In this document: positions 46,991 through 55,939 of the stretch, piece by piece
Layout of the letters: each line of letters begins with the position of its first letter
Numbering within the stretch: position 1 is the first letter of the stretch
Assembly (NCBI GenBank): GCA_001274695.2
Contig: LARU01000002.1
Span: 2,232,001-2,296,000 of the forward strand
Reading direction: 5' to 3'
DNA length: 64,000 bases
Source: Azoarcus sp. PA01
GTDB taxonomy: Bacteria; Pseudomonadota; Gammaproteobacteria; Burkholderiales; Rhodocyclaceae
Notes under the pieces: generated by a model
What the model was told of the DNA's origin: nothing
The model's input: only the letters and a program-made list of their open reading frames with translations
Database searches by the model: none
Program-made: the position numbers and the translations under genes

Positions 46991-48140
46991 GCGAGGGGCG
47001 GCAGCGCCGGTGATCTGCGTCGTCGGGGCGCGGCCGAACTACATGAAAATGGCGCCGATCATCCGCGCCCTTGCAGCCCATCGGCCGCCGCTGCGCACGC
47101 TGCTCGTGCACACCGGGCAGCACTACGACAGCGCGATGAACGAGCGCCTGTTCGCCGACCTCGATCTGCCGCACCCCGAGGTGAACCTCGAAGTGGGTTC
47201 GGCGAGCCACGCGGTGCAGACTGCCGAAGTGATGAGGCGTTTCGAACCGGTCATCGACGAACACGGCGCGCGCGCGGTGCTGGTGGTCGGCGACGTGAAC
47301 TCGACGCTGGCGTGCGCGCTGGTCGCGGTCAAGCGCCAGGTGCCGGTGGCGCACGTGGAATCCGGCCTGCGCAGTCATGACCGCAGGATGCCGGAAGAGA
47401 TCAATCGCGTCCTGACGGACCAGATCTCCGATCTTCTGTATACGACCGAACGCAGCGCCCACGACAATCTCGCGCGCGAAGGGATTCCATCCGAGCGCGT
47501 GGTGTTCGTCGGCAACGTCATGATCGACAGCCTGCGCGCCAACCTGCCGAAGGCCGCGCCGCCGGCCGGGCTGCTTGGGGCCGCAGGGTACGCGAGCGAA
47601 CGGATCGCCGGCGGCTACGGCGTCGTGACGCTGCACCGCCCGTCGAACGTCGATCATCCGCACACGCTCGGGCCGATCATCGAGGCCCTGCGCGAGATCA
47701 GCGCGCGCCTGCCGCTGGTGATCGCGCTGCATCCGCGCACGCGCAACAACCTCGAGCGGTTCGGCATGCTCGACCGGCTCGGCGCGCCCGGTTTCATTAT
47801 CCTGCCGCCGCAAGGCTATCTCGAGATGCTCGGCCTGATGGCGGAAGCAACAGTCGTCCTGACCGATTCGGGCGGCATCCAGGAGGAGACGACCGCGCTC
47901 GGCGTGCCGTGCCTGACGATCCGCGAGAACACCGAACGTCCGATCACCGTCGAGCAGGGCACGAACACGCTCGTCGGCGTCGATCCGGCGGCGCTGCGGG
48001 CGGCCGTCCGTACGGTTCTCGACAACGGCGGCAAGCGCGGGCGGGTGCCGGAATACTGGGACGGCCACGCGGCACAGCGCATCGCCGCGCATCTCGCGGC
48101 GTGGCTCGACGCGCATGAAAAACAGGCGCAGCCGGCATGA
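46983..48140 (+). CDS. wecB: UDP-N-acetylglucosamine 2-epimerase
   Basis: Non-hydrolysing epimerase that makes UDP-N-acetylmannosamine, 385 residues. Conserved parts are VVGARPNYMKMAPI, HTGQHYD, VVGDVNSTLACALVA, HVESGLRS and DSGGIQEE with ENTERP. The ATG at 46983 has GGAGG upstream; a longer in-frame upstream extension has no support. It supplies a nucleotide sugar for the exopolysaccharide. It overlaps its neighbours at both ends by 8 and 4 bp. No UDP-ManNAc dehydrogenase (WecC) was seen; the dehydrogenase at 59088 is of AlgD type. Confidence 0.95.
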   Translation: MTERGAAAPVICVVGARPNYMKMAPIIRALAAHRPPLRTLLVHTGQHYDSAMNERLFADLDLPHPEVNLEVGSASHAVQTAEVMRRFEPVIDEHGARAVLVVGDVNSTLACALVAVKRQVPVAHVESGLRSHDRRMPEEINRVLTDQISDLLYTTERSAHDNLAREGIPSERVVFVGNVMIDSLRANLPKAAPPAGLLGAAGYASERIAGGYGVVTLHRPSNVDHPHTLGPIIEALREISARLPLVIALHPRTRNNLERFGMLDRLGAPGFIILPPQGYLEMLGLMAEATVVLTDSGGIQEETTALGVPCLTIRENTERPITVEQGTNTLVGVDPAALRAAVRTVLDNGGKRGRVPEYWDGHAAQRIAAHLAAWLDAHEKQAQPA

Positions 48141-49000
48141 GCACCGCGATCGTGAACGCGCTGACGATCGATGTCGAAGACTATTTCCAGGTGTCCGCGC
48201 TCGCCTCGCATTTCCCGCGCAGCGAGTGGGAGCGGATACCGTGCCGGGTCGAGCGCAACGTCGAGCTGATCCTCGAACTCCTCGAGCGACACAGGACGAG
48301 CGCAACGTTCTTCACGCTCGGCTGGGTCGCGGAGCGCTATCCGCTGCTCGTGCAGCGCATCGCCGCCCGCGGCCATGAAGTGGCGAGCCACGGGTACGCG
48401 CACGAGCGCGCGACTGCCCAGTCGCCCGAAGCCTTCCTCGCCGACATCGCGCGGGCGAGGAGCGTGCTCGAAGACCTCACCGGCCGGCCGGTCACCGGCT
48501 ATCGCGCCCCGAGCTTCTCGATCGGCAAGACCAACCCGTGGGCGCACGACTGCATCGCGCAGGCCGGCTACGCATACAGTTCGAGCGTGTATCCGGTGCG
48601 GCACGATCACTACGGCATGCCGGACGCGCCGCGCTTCCCGTACCGACTGGATAACGGCCTGCTCGAAGTCCCGGTCACGACGATGCACTGGCTGGGACGC
48701 AACTGGCCGGCGGGGGGCGGCGGCTACTTTCGTTTGCTGCCCTACGCGGTGTCGCGCTGGCAGATCGACAAGGTCAATCGCGACGACCGCCACGCGGCGA
48801 TTTTCTACTTCCATCCTTGGGAGATCGATCCGGGGCAGCCGCGGGTCAGGGCGGCGTCGGCGCGGACGCGGTTTCGCCACTACCTGAACCTCGACCGCAC
48901 CGAGGCGCGCCTGTGTCATTTGCTGACCGACTTTTCCTGGGGGCGCGCGGACCACGTGTTCTGCTCCGGTGCTGCAAGCCCGTTGTCCCGAGAGCACTGA
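48137..49000 (+). CDS. Exosortase-associated polysaccharide deacetylase (DUF3473)
   Basis: A NodB-type carbohydrate deacetylase of 287 residues with the C-terminal DUF3473 extension found in XrtA loci. The metal site is TIDVEDYF with the histidines of EVASHGYAHE; YRAPSFSI is the third motif. No signal peptide is seen, so a cytoplasmic or membrane-associated action on lipid-linked sugars is likely. Start and stop are tight to wecB (ATGA overlap) and the FemAB-like gene (2 bp gap). Confidence 0.93.
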   Translation: MSTAIVNALTIDVEDYFQVSALASHFPRSEWERIPCRVERNVELILELLERHRTSATFFTLGWVAERYPLLVQRIAARGHEVASHGYAHERATAQSPEAFLADIARARSVLEDLTGRPVTGYRAPSFSIGKTNPWAHDCIAQAGYAYSSSVYPVRHDHYGMPDAPRFPYRLDNGLLEVPVTTMHWLGRNWPAGGGGYFRLLPYAVSRWQIDKVNRDDRHAAIFYFHPWEIDPGQPRVRAASARTRFRHYLNLDRTEARLCHLLTDFSWGRADHVFCSGAASPLSREH

Positions 49001-49002
49001 CG

Positions 49003-50040
49003 ATGGATCGGGTTCCGGTGGTCGTCAGGCAACTCACCGGCGCCGATCACGGTCGCTGGGACGCATTCGTCCGCGGCTGCCCGGACGCGACGTTCTTCCA
49101 CCTGTCGGCGTGGCAAGGGATCATCCGTGAAATTTTCCGCCACCGGACTTTCTTCCTGTACGCGGAACGCGCCGGCGACATCATCGCCGTGCTGCCGCTC
49201 GCCGAAGTCAGGAGCCGGCTGTTCGGCCACGCGCTGACGTCCCTGCCTTTCTGTGTGTATGGCGGGTCGGCCGGGGATTCGGAAGGCGTTGCGCTCGTCG
49301 AGGCGGAGGCCGAAACGCTCGCGCGCCGCTTGCGCGTCCAGCATCTGGAACTGCGCAACCTCACCCCTCGCCACGAGGAGTGGCCGCGCCAGGACCTGTA
49401 CGTGACGTTCCGCAAGGAAATCCAGCCGGATGACGACGCGAACCTGCTCGCGATCCCGCGCAAGCAGCGCGCGATGGTGCGCAAGGGCATCAGGCACGGA
49501 CTGACGAGCTGCGTCGAGCCGGATGTCGAGCGTTTTTTCTCGCTGTATGCCGATAACGTGTTGCGGCACGGCACGCCGGCATTGCCGAAAGCATTTTTCG
49601 CGCGCCTCATGAAGGACTTCGGGCCGGACTGCGAAGTGCTCACGGTGAGCGATGCGGATGGAAATGCACTGTCGAGCGTGCTGAGTTTTTATTTTCGCGA
49701 CGAAGTGCTGCCGTACTACGCTGGCGACGCAGTGATGGCGCGCGACGTCGCGGCGAACGATTTCAAATACTGGGAATTGATGCGCCGCGCCGCCGCGCGC
49801 GGCTGCCGGCTGTTCGATTTCGGCCGCAGCAAGATCGGCACCGGTCCGTTCAGCTTCAAGAAGAACTGGGGCTTCGAGCCACAGCCGCTGTCGTACGAAT
49901 ACCGTCTCTACAGGCGCGACTCGGTGCCGCAGAACAATCCGCTGAATCCGAAGTACCGCGCTTTCATCGCGCTGTGGCGCCGGCTGCCGATACGCGTGGC
50001 GAACGCGATCGGGCCGCACATCGTGCGCAACTTGGGATGA
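49003..50040 (+). CDS. Exosortase-associated FemAB-like acyltransferase
   Basis: A double-GNAT-fold protein of 345 residues of the FemAB type. Typical parts are CPDATFFHLSAWQGIIREIF, LRNLTPRHEEWPR, the basic RKQRAMVRKGIRHG and FDFGRSKIGTGPFSFKKNWG. FemAB relatives add aminoacyl groups to peptides or sugars; the substrate here is unknown. The ATG at 49003 lies 3 bases after the deacetylase stop. It sits directly before exosortase A, as in other XrtA clusters. Confidence 0.92.
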   Translation: MDRVPVVVRQLTGADHGRWDAFVRGCPDATFFHLSAWQGIIREIFRHRTFFLYAERAGDIIAVLPLAEVRSRLFGHALTSLPFCVYGGSAGDSEGVALVEAEAETLARRLRVQHLELRNLTPRHEEWPRQDLYVTFRKEIQPDDDANLLAIPRKQRAMVRKGIRHGLTSCVEPDVERFFSLYADNVLRHGTPALPKAFFARLMKDFGPDCEVLTVSDADGNALSSVLSFYFRDEVLPYYAGDAVMARDVAANDFKYWELMRRAAARGCRLFDFGRSKIGTGPFSFKKNWGFEPQPLSYEYRLYRRDSVPQNNPLNPKYRAFIALWRRLPIRVANAIGPHIVRNLG

Positions 50041-50047
50041 TGGTCCT

Positions 50048-51607
50048 ATGAAACGCGACGCGGATCACGACCGGCTCGCGGTCCCCGCTCTCCCGGCGGC
50101 CCAGGGAAGCTTGCCTGCCGGGTTCGTGACTGTTGCGGTCAACCTCACGGTGTCGGTCGTGTGGCTCCTCGCGTGGTACTGGCCGACGGCGAGCGAGATC
50201 GGGCGGATCTGGTGGCGCACGGAGACGTACGCGCACGGGTTGACGGTTCTGCCCATTTTCGCGTGGCTCGTGTGGCGCGCGCGGGAGCGAATCGGTGAAT
50301 GGCGTCCGCAACCGGTGCCCTGGCTTGCCCTGCCCGTTGCCGCCATCGGGGTGGTGTGGATGGTCGGCAGGCTCGTCGGGGTCGCCGGGGCATCGCATTT
50401 CGCGCTCGTCGCGATGCTCGTGGCCGGGCTTGTCGGCGTGCTCGGCTGGCGGCTGTCGCGCATTCTGCTGTTTCCGCTCGCGTTTCTCGTTTTTGCGGTG
50501 CCGATCGGTGACTTCCTGTTGCCGGTGCTGATGGAGTACACCGCCGATTTCACGGTGTTTGCGCTGCGCGCCACCGGCGTTCCCGTCTACCAGGAAGGCT
50601 TGCATTTCATCGTGCCCAATGGCCGCTGGTCTGTCGTCGAAGCCTGCAGCGGAGTTCGTTACCTGATCGCCTCGACGATGGTCGGCGCCCTCTACGCATA
50701 CCTGAACTACACGACGCTGCATCGACGGGCGCTGTTCATGCTCGTCGCAATGCTCGTGCCGATCGTCGCGAACTGGCTGCGCGCCTACATGATCGTGATG
50801 CTCGGCTACCTGTCGGACAACCGTATCGCGGCGGGCGTCGACCACTTGATCTATGGCTGGATTTTCTTCGGTGTCGTCATTCTGCTGATGTTCTCGATCG
50901 GCGCGCGCTGGCGCGAAGAGGTGCCGGCCCCCGTCCGGACTTCGTTGGGGCAAACGGGTTCGCGAACGAAATGGGCGGGGGCGGTGCCGGTCGCGCTCGC
51001 CGTCGCAGCGTTTCCGCTCGCGCACGGGATGATCGACCGTCCGGTCGAGGACTATTCGGTGAAAGTCGACTTGCCTGCGCCGGCGGCGGGGTGGCGTGAG
51101 GCGTCGGCCGATCTGCTGGGCTACCGGCCGCACTACGCGAACGCGCGCGGCGAGGCGTTCGCGATGTATCGAGGGCCCGACGGGCAACCAGTCGGCATGT
51201 ATGCTGGCTGGTACGCAGACCAGCGCGACGGCAGCGAGATGGTCGCGTGGGGCAACGGTCTCGTCAGCACCGGCCAGGGCGAGGCTTACGTCGTTTCGCG
51301 TTTCGCTGTCGAGTCTCCGGCAGGGCGCGTCCAGGGAGCCGACCTGAACACCGCCGAAGGGCGAATGCGCGTCTGGCAGTGGTACCGCGTGAATGGGAGG
51401 GTTGTCACCGGCGAGGCCGAAGTCAAGTTGCGCCTTGCGCTGGACAGGGTGCTCGGACGGGCAGACCAGTCGAGCGTCATCGTGCTTGTCACCCCCGAGC
51501 TGGATGCCCCGCAAAACGCCGATGCCCGGCTGCGCGCCTTCGTGCGGGCGCATGAAGACGGGATCGACGCGGCGCTCGACGCGGCAGCGCGGGAAAGAAT
51601 CCGATGA
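50048..51607 (+). CDS. xrtA: Exosortase A with fused EpsI domain
   Basis: A membrane transpeptidase-like sorting enzyme of 519 residues that processes proteins with a PEP-CTERM signal. The catalytic residues are all present: C200 and R204 in EACSGVRYL, R245 in NWLRAYMIV and H266 in DHLIYGW. About eight membrane helices fill residues 25-290. The C-terminal part (about 315-519), a soluble EpsI domain, is fused here, as in many XrtA proteins. No PEP-CTERM substrate is found in the window, so its targets are elsewhere. The stop overlaps the next glycosyltransferase by 4 bp. Confidence 0.96.
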   Translation: MKRDADHDRLAVPALPAAQGSLPAGFVTVAVNLTVSVVWLLAWYWPTASEIGRIWWRTETYAHGLTVLPIFAWLVWRARERIGEWRPQPVPWLALPVAAIGVVWMVGRLVGVAGASHFALVAMLVAGLVGVLGWRLSRILLFPLAFLVFAVPIGDFLLPVLMEYTADFTVFALRATGVPVYQEGLHFIVPNGRWSVVEACSGVRYLIASTMVGALYAYLNYTTLHRRALFMLVAMLVPIVANWLRAYMIVMLGYLSDNRIAAGVDHLIYGWIFFGVVILLMFSIGARWREEVPAPVRTSLGQTGSRTKWAGAVPVALAVAAFPLAHGMIDRPVEDYSVKVDLPAPAAGWREASADLLGYRPHYANARGEAFAMYRGPDGQPVGMYAGWYADQRDGSEMVAWGNGLVSTGQGEAYVVSRFAVESPAGRVQGADLNTAEGRMRVWQWYRVNGRVVTGEAEVKLRLALDRVLGRADQSSVIVLVTPELDAPQNADARLRAFVRAHEDGIDAALDAAARERIR

Positions 51608-52770
51608 TCGGTCGGATGCTCGTGATGCACGTCGTCTACCGCTTCGATGTCGGCGGGCTGGAAAACGGCGTCGTGAACCTCATCAACCGCATGCCCTCCG
51701 ACCGCTTCCGGCACGTCGTCGTGGCGCTGACGCAGTGCGCGCCGGCATTCTGCCGCCGCATCGTTCGGCCCGACGTCGAGTTCATTTCGCTCGACAAACC
51801 GCCAGGTCACGGGGTCAAGGTCTACCCTCAGCTCTATCGCCTGTTCCGCGACAGGCGCCCCGCGATCGTGCATACCCGCAATCTCGCCGCGCTCGAAGCC
51901 GTCGTGCCTGCCCGTGCGGCCGGGGTTCCGGTGCGAATCCACGGCGAACACGGCTGGGATGTGGCGGACCCGGGCGGGACGCGGCGGAAGCTGCAGTTCG
52001 TGCGGCGGCTGTACCGTCCGTTCGTCAGTCGCTACGTGGCGCTGTCGCGGCACCTCGCGCTCTACCTTACCGACGCAGTTCGCGTCCCCGCCGCGCGCAT
52101 CGAGCGCATCTGCAACGGCGTCGATCCCGCATGTTTTCGGCCGCCGGACGGCCCACGTCCGCCGATTGCAGGCTCGCCTTTCGGCGGGAACGATGAGGTG
52201 CTCGTCGGCACGGTCGGTCGCCTGGAGGCGGTCAAGGATCAGCGCAATCTCGTCCGGGCGGTCGCGCACCTCATCGCGCAGCGTGCGCCCGGCACGGACT
52301 GCCTGCGACTGATCATTGCCGGCGACGGCGCGTCGCGCAGCAGCATCGAAGCCGAAGTCCGCGCCGCCGGCATCGGCACTGTCGTGTGGCTTGCCGGCGA
52401 GCGGACGGACGTCGCCGATGTCATGCGCGGCCTCGACATCTTCGCGCTTCCGTCACTCGCGGAAGGCATCTCGAACACGATCCTCGAAGCGATGGCGAGC
52501 GGGTTGCCGGTGATCGCCACCGATGTCGGCGGCAATCCCGAACTCGTCGAGCATGGCTTTACAGGAACGCTCGTACCCTCATCTGATTATGTTGCGCTGG
52601 CCGATGCACTGGCACCATATGTTGCCGATGGAATGCTGCGCCGGCGACATGGCGATGCGGGCCGCGGCCGAGTCGATGCGGAGTTCAGTCTCGACGTCAT
52701 GGTCGATCGCTATGCAGCGCTCTATCGAACCTCCATCGAGGCGGCGCTGCCGTTGCGCCGTGTAGCCTGA
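51604..52770 (+). CDS. Exosortase-associated glycosyltransferase (GT4, first)
   Basis: A GT-B glycosyltransferase of 388 residues of the type always found next to exosortase A. It has VVYRFDVGGLENGVVNLINR at the N-terminus, ICNGVDPACFRPP in the middle, VGTVGRLEAVKDQ and LPSLAEGISNTILEAMASGLP with the nucleotide-sugar Glu motif. It adds one sugar to the growing unit in the cytoplasm. ATGA overlap with exosortase upstream and 15 bp to the amidotransferase downstream place it in the operon. Confidence 0.92.
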   Translation: MIGRMLVMHVVYRFDVGGLENGVVNLINRMPSDRFRHVVVALTQCAPAFCRRIVRPDVEFISLDKPPGHGVKVYPQLYRLFRDRRPAIVHTRNLAALEAVVPARAAGVPVRIHGEHGWDVADPGGTRRKLQFVRRLYRPFVSRYVALSRHLALYLTDAVRVPAARIERICNGVDPACFRPPDGPRPPIAGSPFGGNDEVLVGTVGRLEAVKDQRNLVRAVAHLIAQRAPGTDCLRLIIAGDGASRSSIEAEVRAAGIGTVVWLAGERTDVADVMRGLDIFALPSLAEGISNTILEAMASGLPVIATDVGGNPELVEHGFTGTLVPSSDYVALADALAPYVADGMLRRRHGDAGRGRVDAEFSLDVMVDRYAALYRTSIEAALPLRRVA

Positions 52771-52785
52771 CAAAGGAACTGCGTC

Positions 52786-54714
52786 ATGTGCGGTATTGCC
52801 GGGCTTTTCGACTTTCGCGGCAAGCGCGATTTCCCCCGCGACTTGGTGCGCCGCATGAACGACGTGCAGGTGCACCGCGGGCCGGATGAAGGCGGTTACC
52901 ACTTCGAGCCCGGTGTCGCGCTCGCGCACCGCCGCCTGTCGATCATCGACCTTTCCACCGGCCAGCAGCCGCTGTTCAACGAGGACGGGTCGGTCGCAGT
53001 CGTTTTCAATGGCGAGATTTACAACTTCCAGGAACTGGTGCCGGAGCTCGAAGCGCTCGGTCACGTCTTTCACACCCGCAGCGACACCGAAGTGATCGTG
53101 CATGCGTGGGAGGCGTGGGGCGAGGACTGCGTGCAACGTTTTCGCGGCATGTTTGCGTTCGCGCTGTGGGACCGCAACCGCGAGACGCTTTTCCTGGCGC
53201 GCGACCGGCTCGCCGTCAAGCCGCTGTTCTATGCGCTGCTGCCCGACGGGACGTTCGCATTCGGTTCCGAACTGAAAGTGCTGATGCAGCACCCGCTGCT
53301 CGACCGCCGCATCGATGCGCACGCAGTCGAAGAATATTTTGCACTCGGTTACGTCGCCGAACCGCGGACGATTTTCGCCGGGGCGAAGAAGCTGGGCGCG
53401 GCCGAAACGCTGTGCGTGCGGCGCGGCGAGCCCGTGCCGCCGCCGCGGTGCTACTGGGACGTGCACTTCACGCTCGACAATCCGCTGTCGCTCGCCGACG
53501 CGACTGCCGAACTCACCGCCCGGCTGCGTGAATCGGTGCGGCTGCGCATGATCGCGGAAGTGCCGCTCGGCGCTTTCCTGTCCGGCGGCGTCGATTCGAG
53601 CGCAGTCGTCGCGACGATGGCCGGCCTGTCCGACGAACCTGTGCACACCTGCTCGATCGCATTCGACGACCCCGCATTCAACGAGTCCGAGTTCGCGCAG
53701 AAAGTCGCGGATCGCTACCGCACGAACCATTACGTGGAGACGGTGAAGTCGGATGACTTCGACCTGATCGACACGCTCGCCGGTCTGTATGACGAACCCT
53801 ATGCCGACAGCTCGGCGATCCCGACGTGGCGCGTCTGCCAGCTCGCGCGCAAACGGGTCACGGTCGCCCTGTCGGGTGACGGCGGCGACGAGAGTTTCGG
53901 CGGTTACCGCCGCTACCGCTTGCACCTGATGGAAGAGCGGATGCGCGGCGCGCTCCCGCTCGGCGTGCGCCAGCCGATGTTCGGCCTGCTGGGCCGCCTC
54001 TATCCGAAGGCGGACTGGGCGCCGCGCATGTTCCGCGCGAAGACGACGTTCCAGTCGCTCGCGCGCGATTCGCTGCAGGCCTATTTCCACTCGGTGTCGA
54101 TCCTGGGCGACGCGATGCGCGCGCAACTGTTCTCGAACCGCTTCCGCAGCGAACTCGCCGGCTACAACGCGATCGAGGTTTTCCGCCGCCATGCGGCGAC
54201 GGCGCACACCGAAGACGCGCTGGCGCTGATCCAGTATGTCGACCTCAAGACTTATCTCGTCGGCGACATCAACACCAAGGTCGATCGCGCCAGCATGGCG
54301 CACTCGCTCGAAGTGCGCGAGCCGCTGATGGATCACAAGCTCGTCGAATGGCTCGCGACCTTGCCGTCAGGCCTCAAGGTGAAAGGGCAGGAAGGCAAGT
54401 ATCTCTTCAAGAAGGCGATGGAGCCGCTGTTGCCGAACGATGTGCTCTATCGTCCCAAGATGGGATTTTCGGTGCCGCTGTCCCGCTGGTTTCGCGGCCC
54501 GCTCCGGGAGCGTGTGCGCCAGACCGTGCTCGGCGAGACGCTTGCGGCGACCGGGATATTCAACCCGGACTACCTGCGCCATCTCGTCGACGCGCATCAG
54601 TCCGGCGCCCGCGACTACAGCTCGCCGCTGTGGTCGCTGATGATGTTCGAAGCCTTCGTGCGCAACGCCGGAGGGTATCCCGCGCGGGTGCCGGAGCTCG
54701 CCGCGGCGGTGTGA
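52786..54714 (+). CDS. Exosortase-associated amidotransferase (asparagine synthase-like), first copy
   Basis: A 642-residue asparagine synthase-like protein. The N-terminal glutaminase has the nucleophile C2 (MCGIAGLFDF), and VFNGEIYNFQELVPEL follows. The synthetase domain has the ATP motif LSGGVDSSAVV (about residue 264) and a C-terminal SMMFEAFVRN. It transfers an amide nitrogen, probably to a carboxylate on a sugar such as a uronate. Both half-sites look intact. The sequence after residue 130 (EAWGEDCVQRFRGMFAFAL) and the position after the first glycosyltransferase match the XrtA-locus amidotransferase. Confidence 0.92.
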   Translation: MCGIAGLFDFRGKRDFPRDLVRRMNDVQVHRGPDEGGYHFEPGVALAHRRLSIIDLSTGQQPLFNEDGSVAVVFNGEIYNFQELVPELEALGHVFHTRSDTEVIVHAWEAWGEDCVQRFRGMFAFALWDRNRETLFLARDRLAVKPLFYALLPDGTFAFGSELKVLMQHPLLDRRIDAHAVEEYFALGYVAEPRTIFAGAKKLGAAETLCVRRGEPVPPPRCYWDVHFTLDNPLSLADATAELTARLRESVRLRMIAEVPLGAFLSGGVDSSAVVATMAGLSDEPVHTCSIAFDDPAFNESEFAQKVADRYRTNHYVETVKSDDFDLIDTLAGLYDEPYADSSAIPTWRVCQLARKRVTVALSGDGGDESFGGYRRYRLHLMEERMRGALPLGVRQPMFGLLGRLYPKADWAPRMFRAKTTFQSLARDSLQAYFHSVSILGDAMRAQLFSNRFRSELAGYNAIEVFRRHAATAHTEDALALIQYVDLKTYLVGDINTKVDRASMAHSLEVREPLMDHKLVEWLATLPSGLKVKGQEGKYLFKKAMEPLLPNDVLYRPKMGFSVPLSRWFRGPLRERVRQTVLGETLAATGIFNPDYLRHLVDAHQSGARDYSSPLWSLMMFEAFVRNAGGYPARVPELAAAV

Positions 54715-54717
54715 CCG

Positions 54718-55935
54718 ATGCGCATCCTGCACGTCCTCGACCATTCGCTCCCGCTGCACAGCGGCTACACGTTCCGTACCGCGGCGATCGTGCGCGAGCA
54801 GCGCGCGCTCGGCTGGGAGACGTTTCACCTGACGACGCCGAAGCAGGGCAAGTCGGCAGGGCCGGTCGAGGAGGCCGACGGGCTGCATTTCCATCGCACG
54901 CCCGCGCCTGACGAAGCCGGTCTGCTGGCGCAGATGCGGTTTACCGCCGCGCGGCTCGACGAACTCGTCCGCGCACTGCACCCGGACGTGATCCACGCGC
55001 ATTCGCCGGTATTGAACGCGTTGCCGAGCCTGTGGGTCGCGCGCCGGCGCAAGCTGCCGGTCGTCTACGAACTGCGGGCGTCGTGGGAGGATGCGGCAGT
55101 CGATCATGGCACGACGACTGAAGGCAGCGTGCGCTACCGCCTGTCGCGCGCGCTCGAGAGCTTTGCGTTGCATCAGGTCGACCAGGTCACGACGATCTGC
55201 GAAGGCTTGCGCGGCGACATCGCGTCGCGCGGCATTGCGGCGGACAAGATCACGGTGATCCCGAACGCCGTCGATGCCGGCGCGTTCAAGTTCGGCGCCG
55301 AACCCGATGCCGCGCTGCGCACCGAACTCGGCCTGGACGGCAAGACGGTGGTCGGGTTCGCCGGCTCGTTCTACGGTTACGAAGGGCTGCACCTGTTGGT
55401 GTCGGCGCTCGCCCGGCTCGTCGGGCGCTTCCCCGAAATTTGCCTGTTGCTGGTCGGCGGCGGCGTGCAGGAAGAGGCGCTGCGGCGCCAGGCGCATGCC
55501 GAAGGGATCGCCGACCGCGTCGTCTTCACCGGGCGGGTCGCGCACCACCGGGTGCAGAAATATTACGAGCTGATCGACGTGCTTGCCTATCCGCGCCTGC
55601 CGATCCGGCTCACCGAGCTCGTCACGCCGCTGAAGCCGCTCGAGGCGATGGCCCAGGGACGCATGTTCGTCGCGTCGGACGTCGGCGGCCACCGCGAGCT
55701 CGTGCGCGACGGCGAAACCGGCTTCCTGTGCAAGGCCGGCAGCGTCGAGGCGCTCGCCGACGCGATCGCGTCGGTCCTCGGCAACCGCGAAGCGTGGCCG
55801 GGCGTGCGAGCGAACGCGCGCGCGTTCGTCGAGCGCGAGCGGACCTGGGCGAACAGCGTCAGCCGTTATCGCGATGTCTATCGCCGGGCGCTCGCGACGC
55901 GCGGGCGCGAAGCCTTGCTGGCCGGAGCGAGGTAA
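54718..55935 (+). CDS. Exosortase-associated glycosyltransferase (GT4, second)
   Basis: A 405-residue GT-B glycosyltransferase. Early residues RILHVLDHSLPLHSGYTFRTA and the central VIPNAVDAGAFKFGAEPD, then FAGSFYGYEGLHLL and the acceptor/nucleotide motif PLKPLEAMAQGRMFVASDVGG match an exosortase A-associated GT family. It begins 3 bp after the amidotransferase stop. Donor and acceptor sugars cannot be named. Confidence 0.9.
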   Translation: MRILHVLDHSLPLHSGYTFRTAAIVREQRALGWETFHLTTPKQGKSAGPVEEADGLHFHRTPAPDEAGLLAQMRFTAARLDELVRALHPDVIHAHSPVLNALPSLWVARRRKLPVVYELRASWEDAAVDHGTTTEGSVRYRLSRALESFALHQVDQVTTICEGLRGDIASRGIAADKITVIPNAVDAGAFKFGAEPDAALRTELGLDGKTVVGFAGSFYGYEGLHLLVSALARLVGRFPEICLLLVGGGVQEEALRRQAHAEGIADRVVFTGRVAHHRVQKYYELIDVLAYPRLPIRLTELVTPLKPLEAMAQGRMFVASDVGGHRELVRDGETGFLCKAGSVEALADAIASVLGNREAWPGVRANARAFVERERTWANSVSRYRDVYRRALATRGREALLAGAR

Positions 55936-55939
55936 CGCG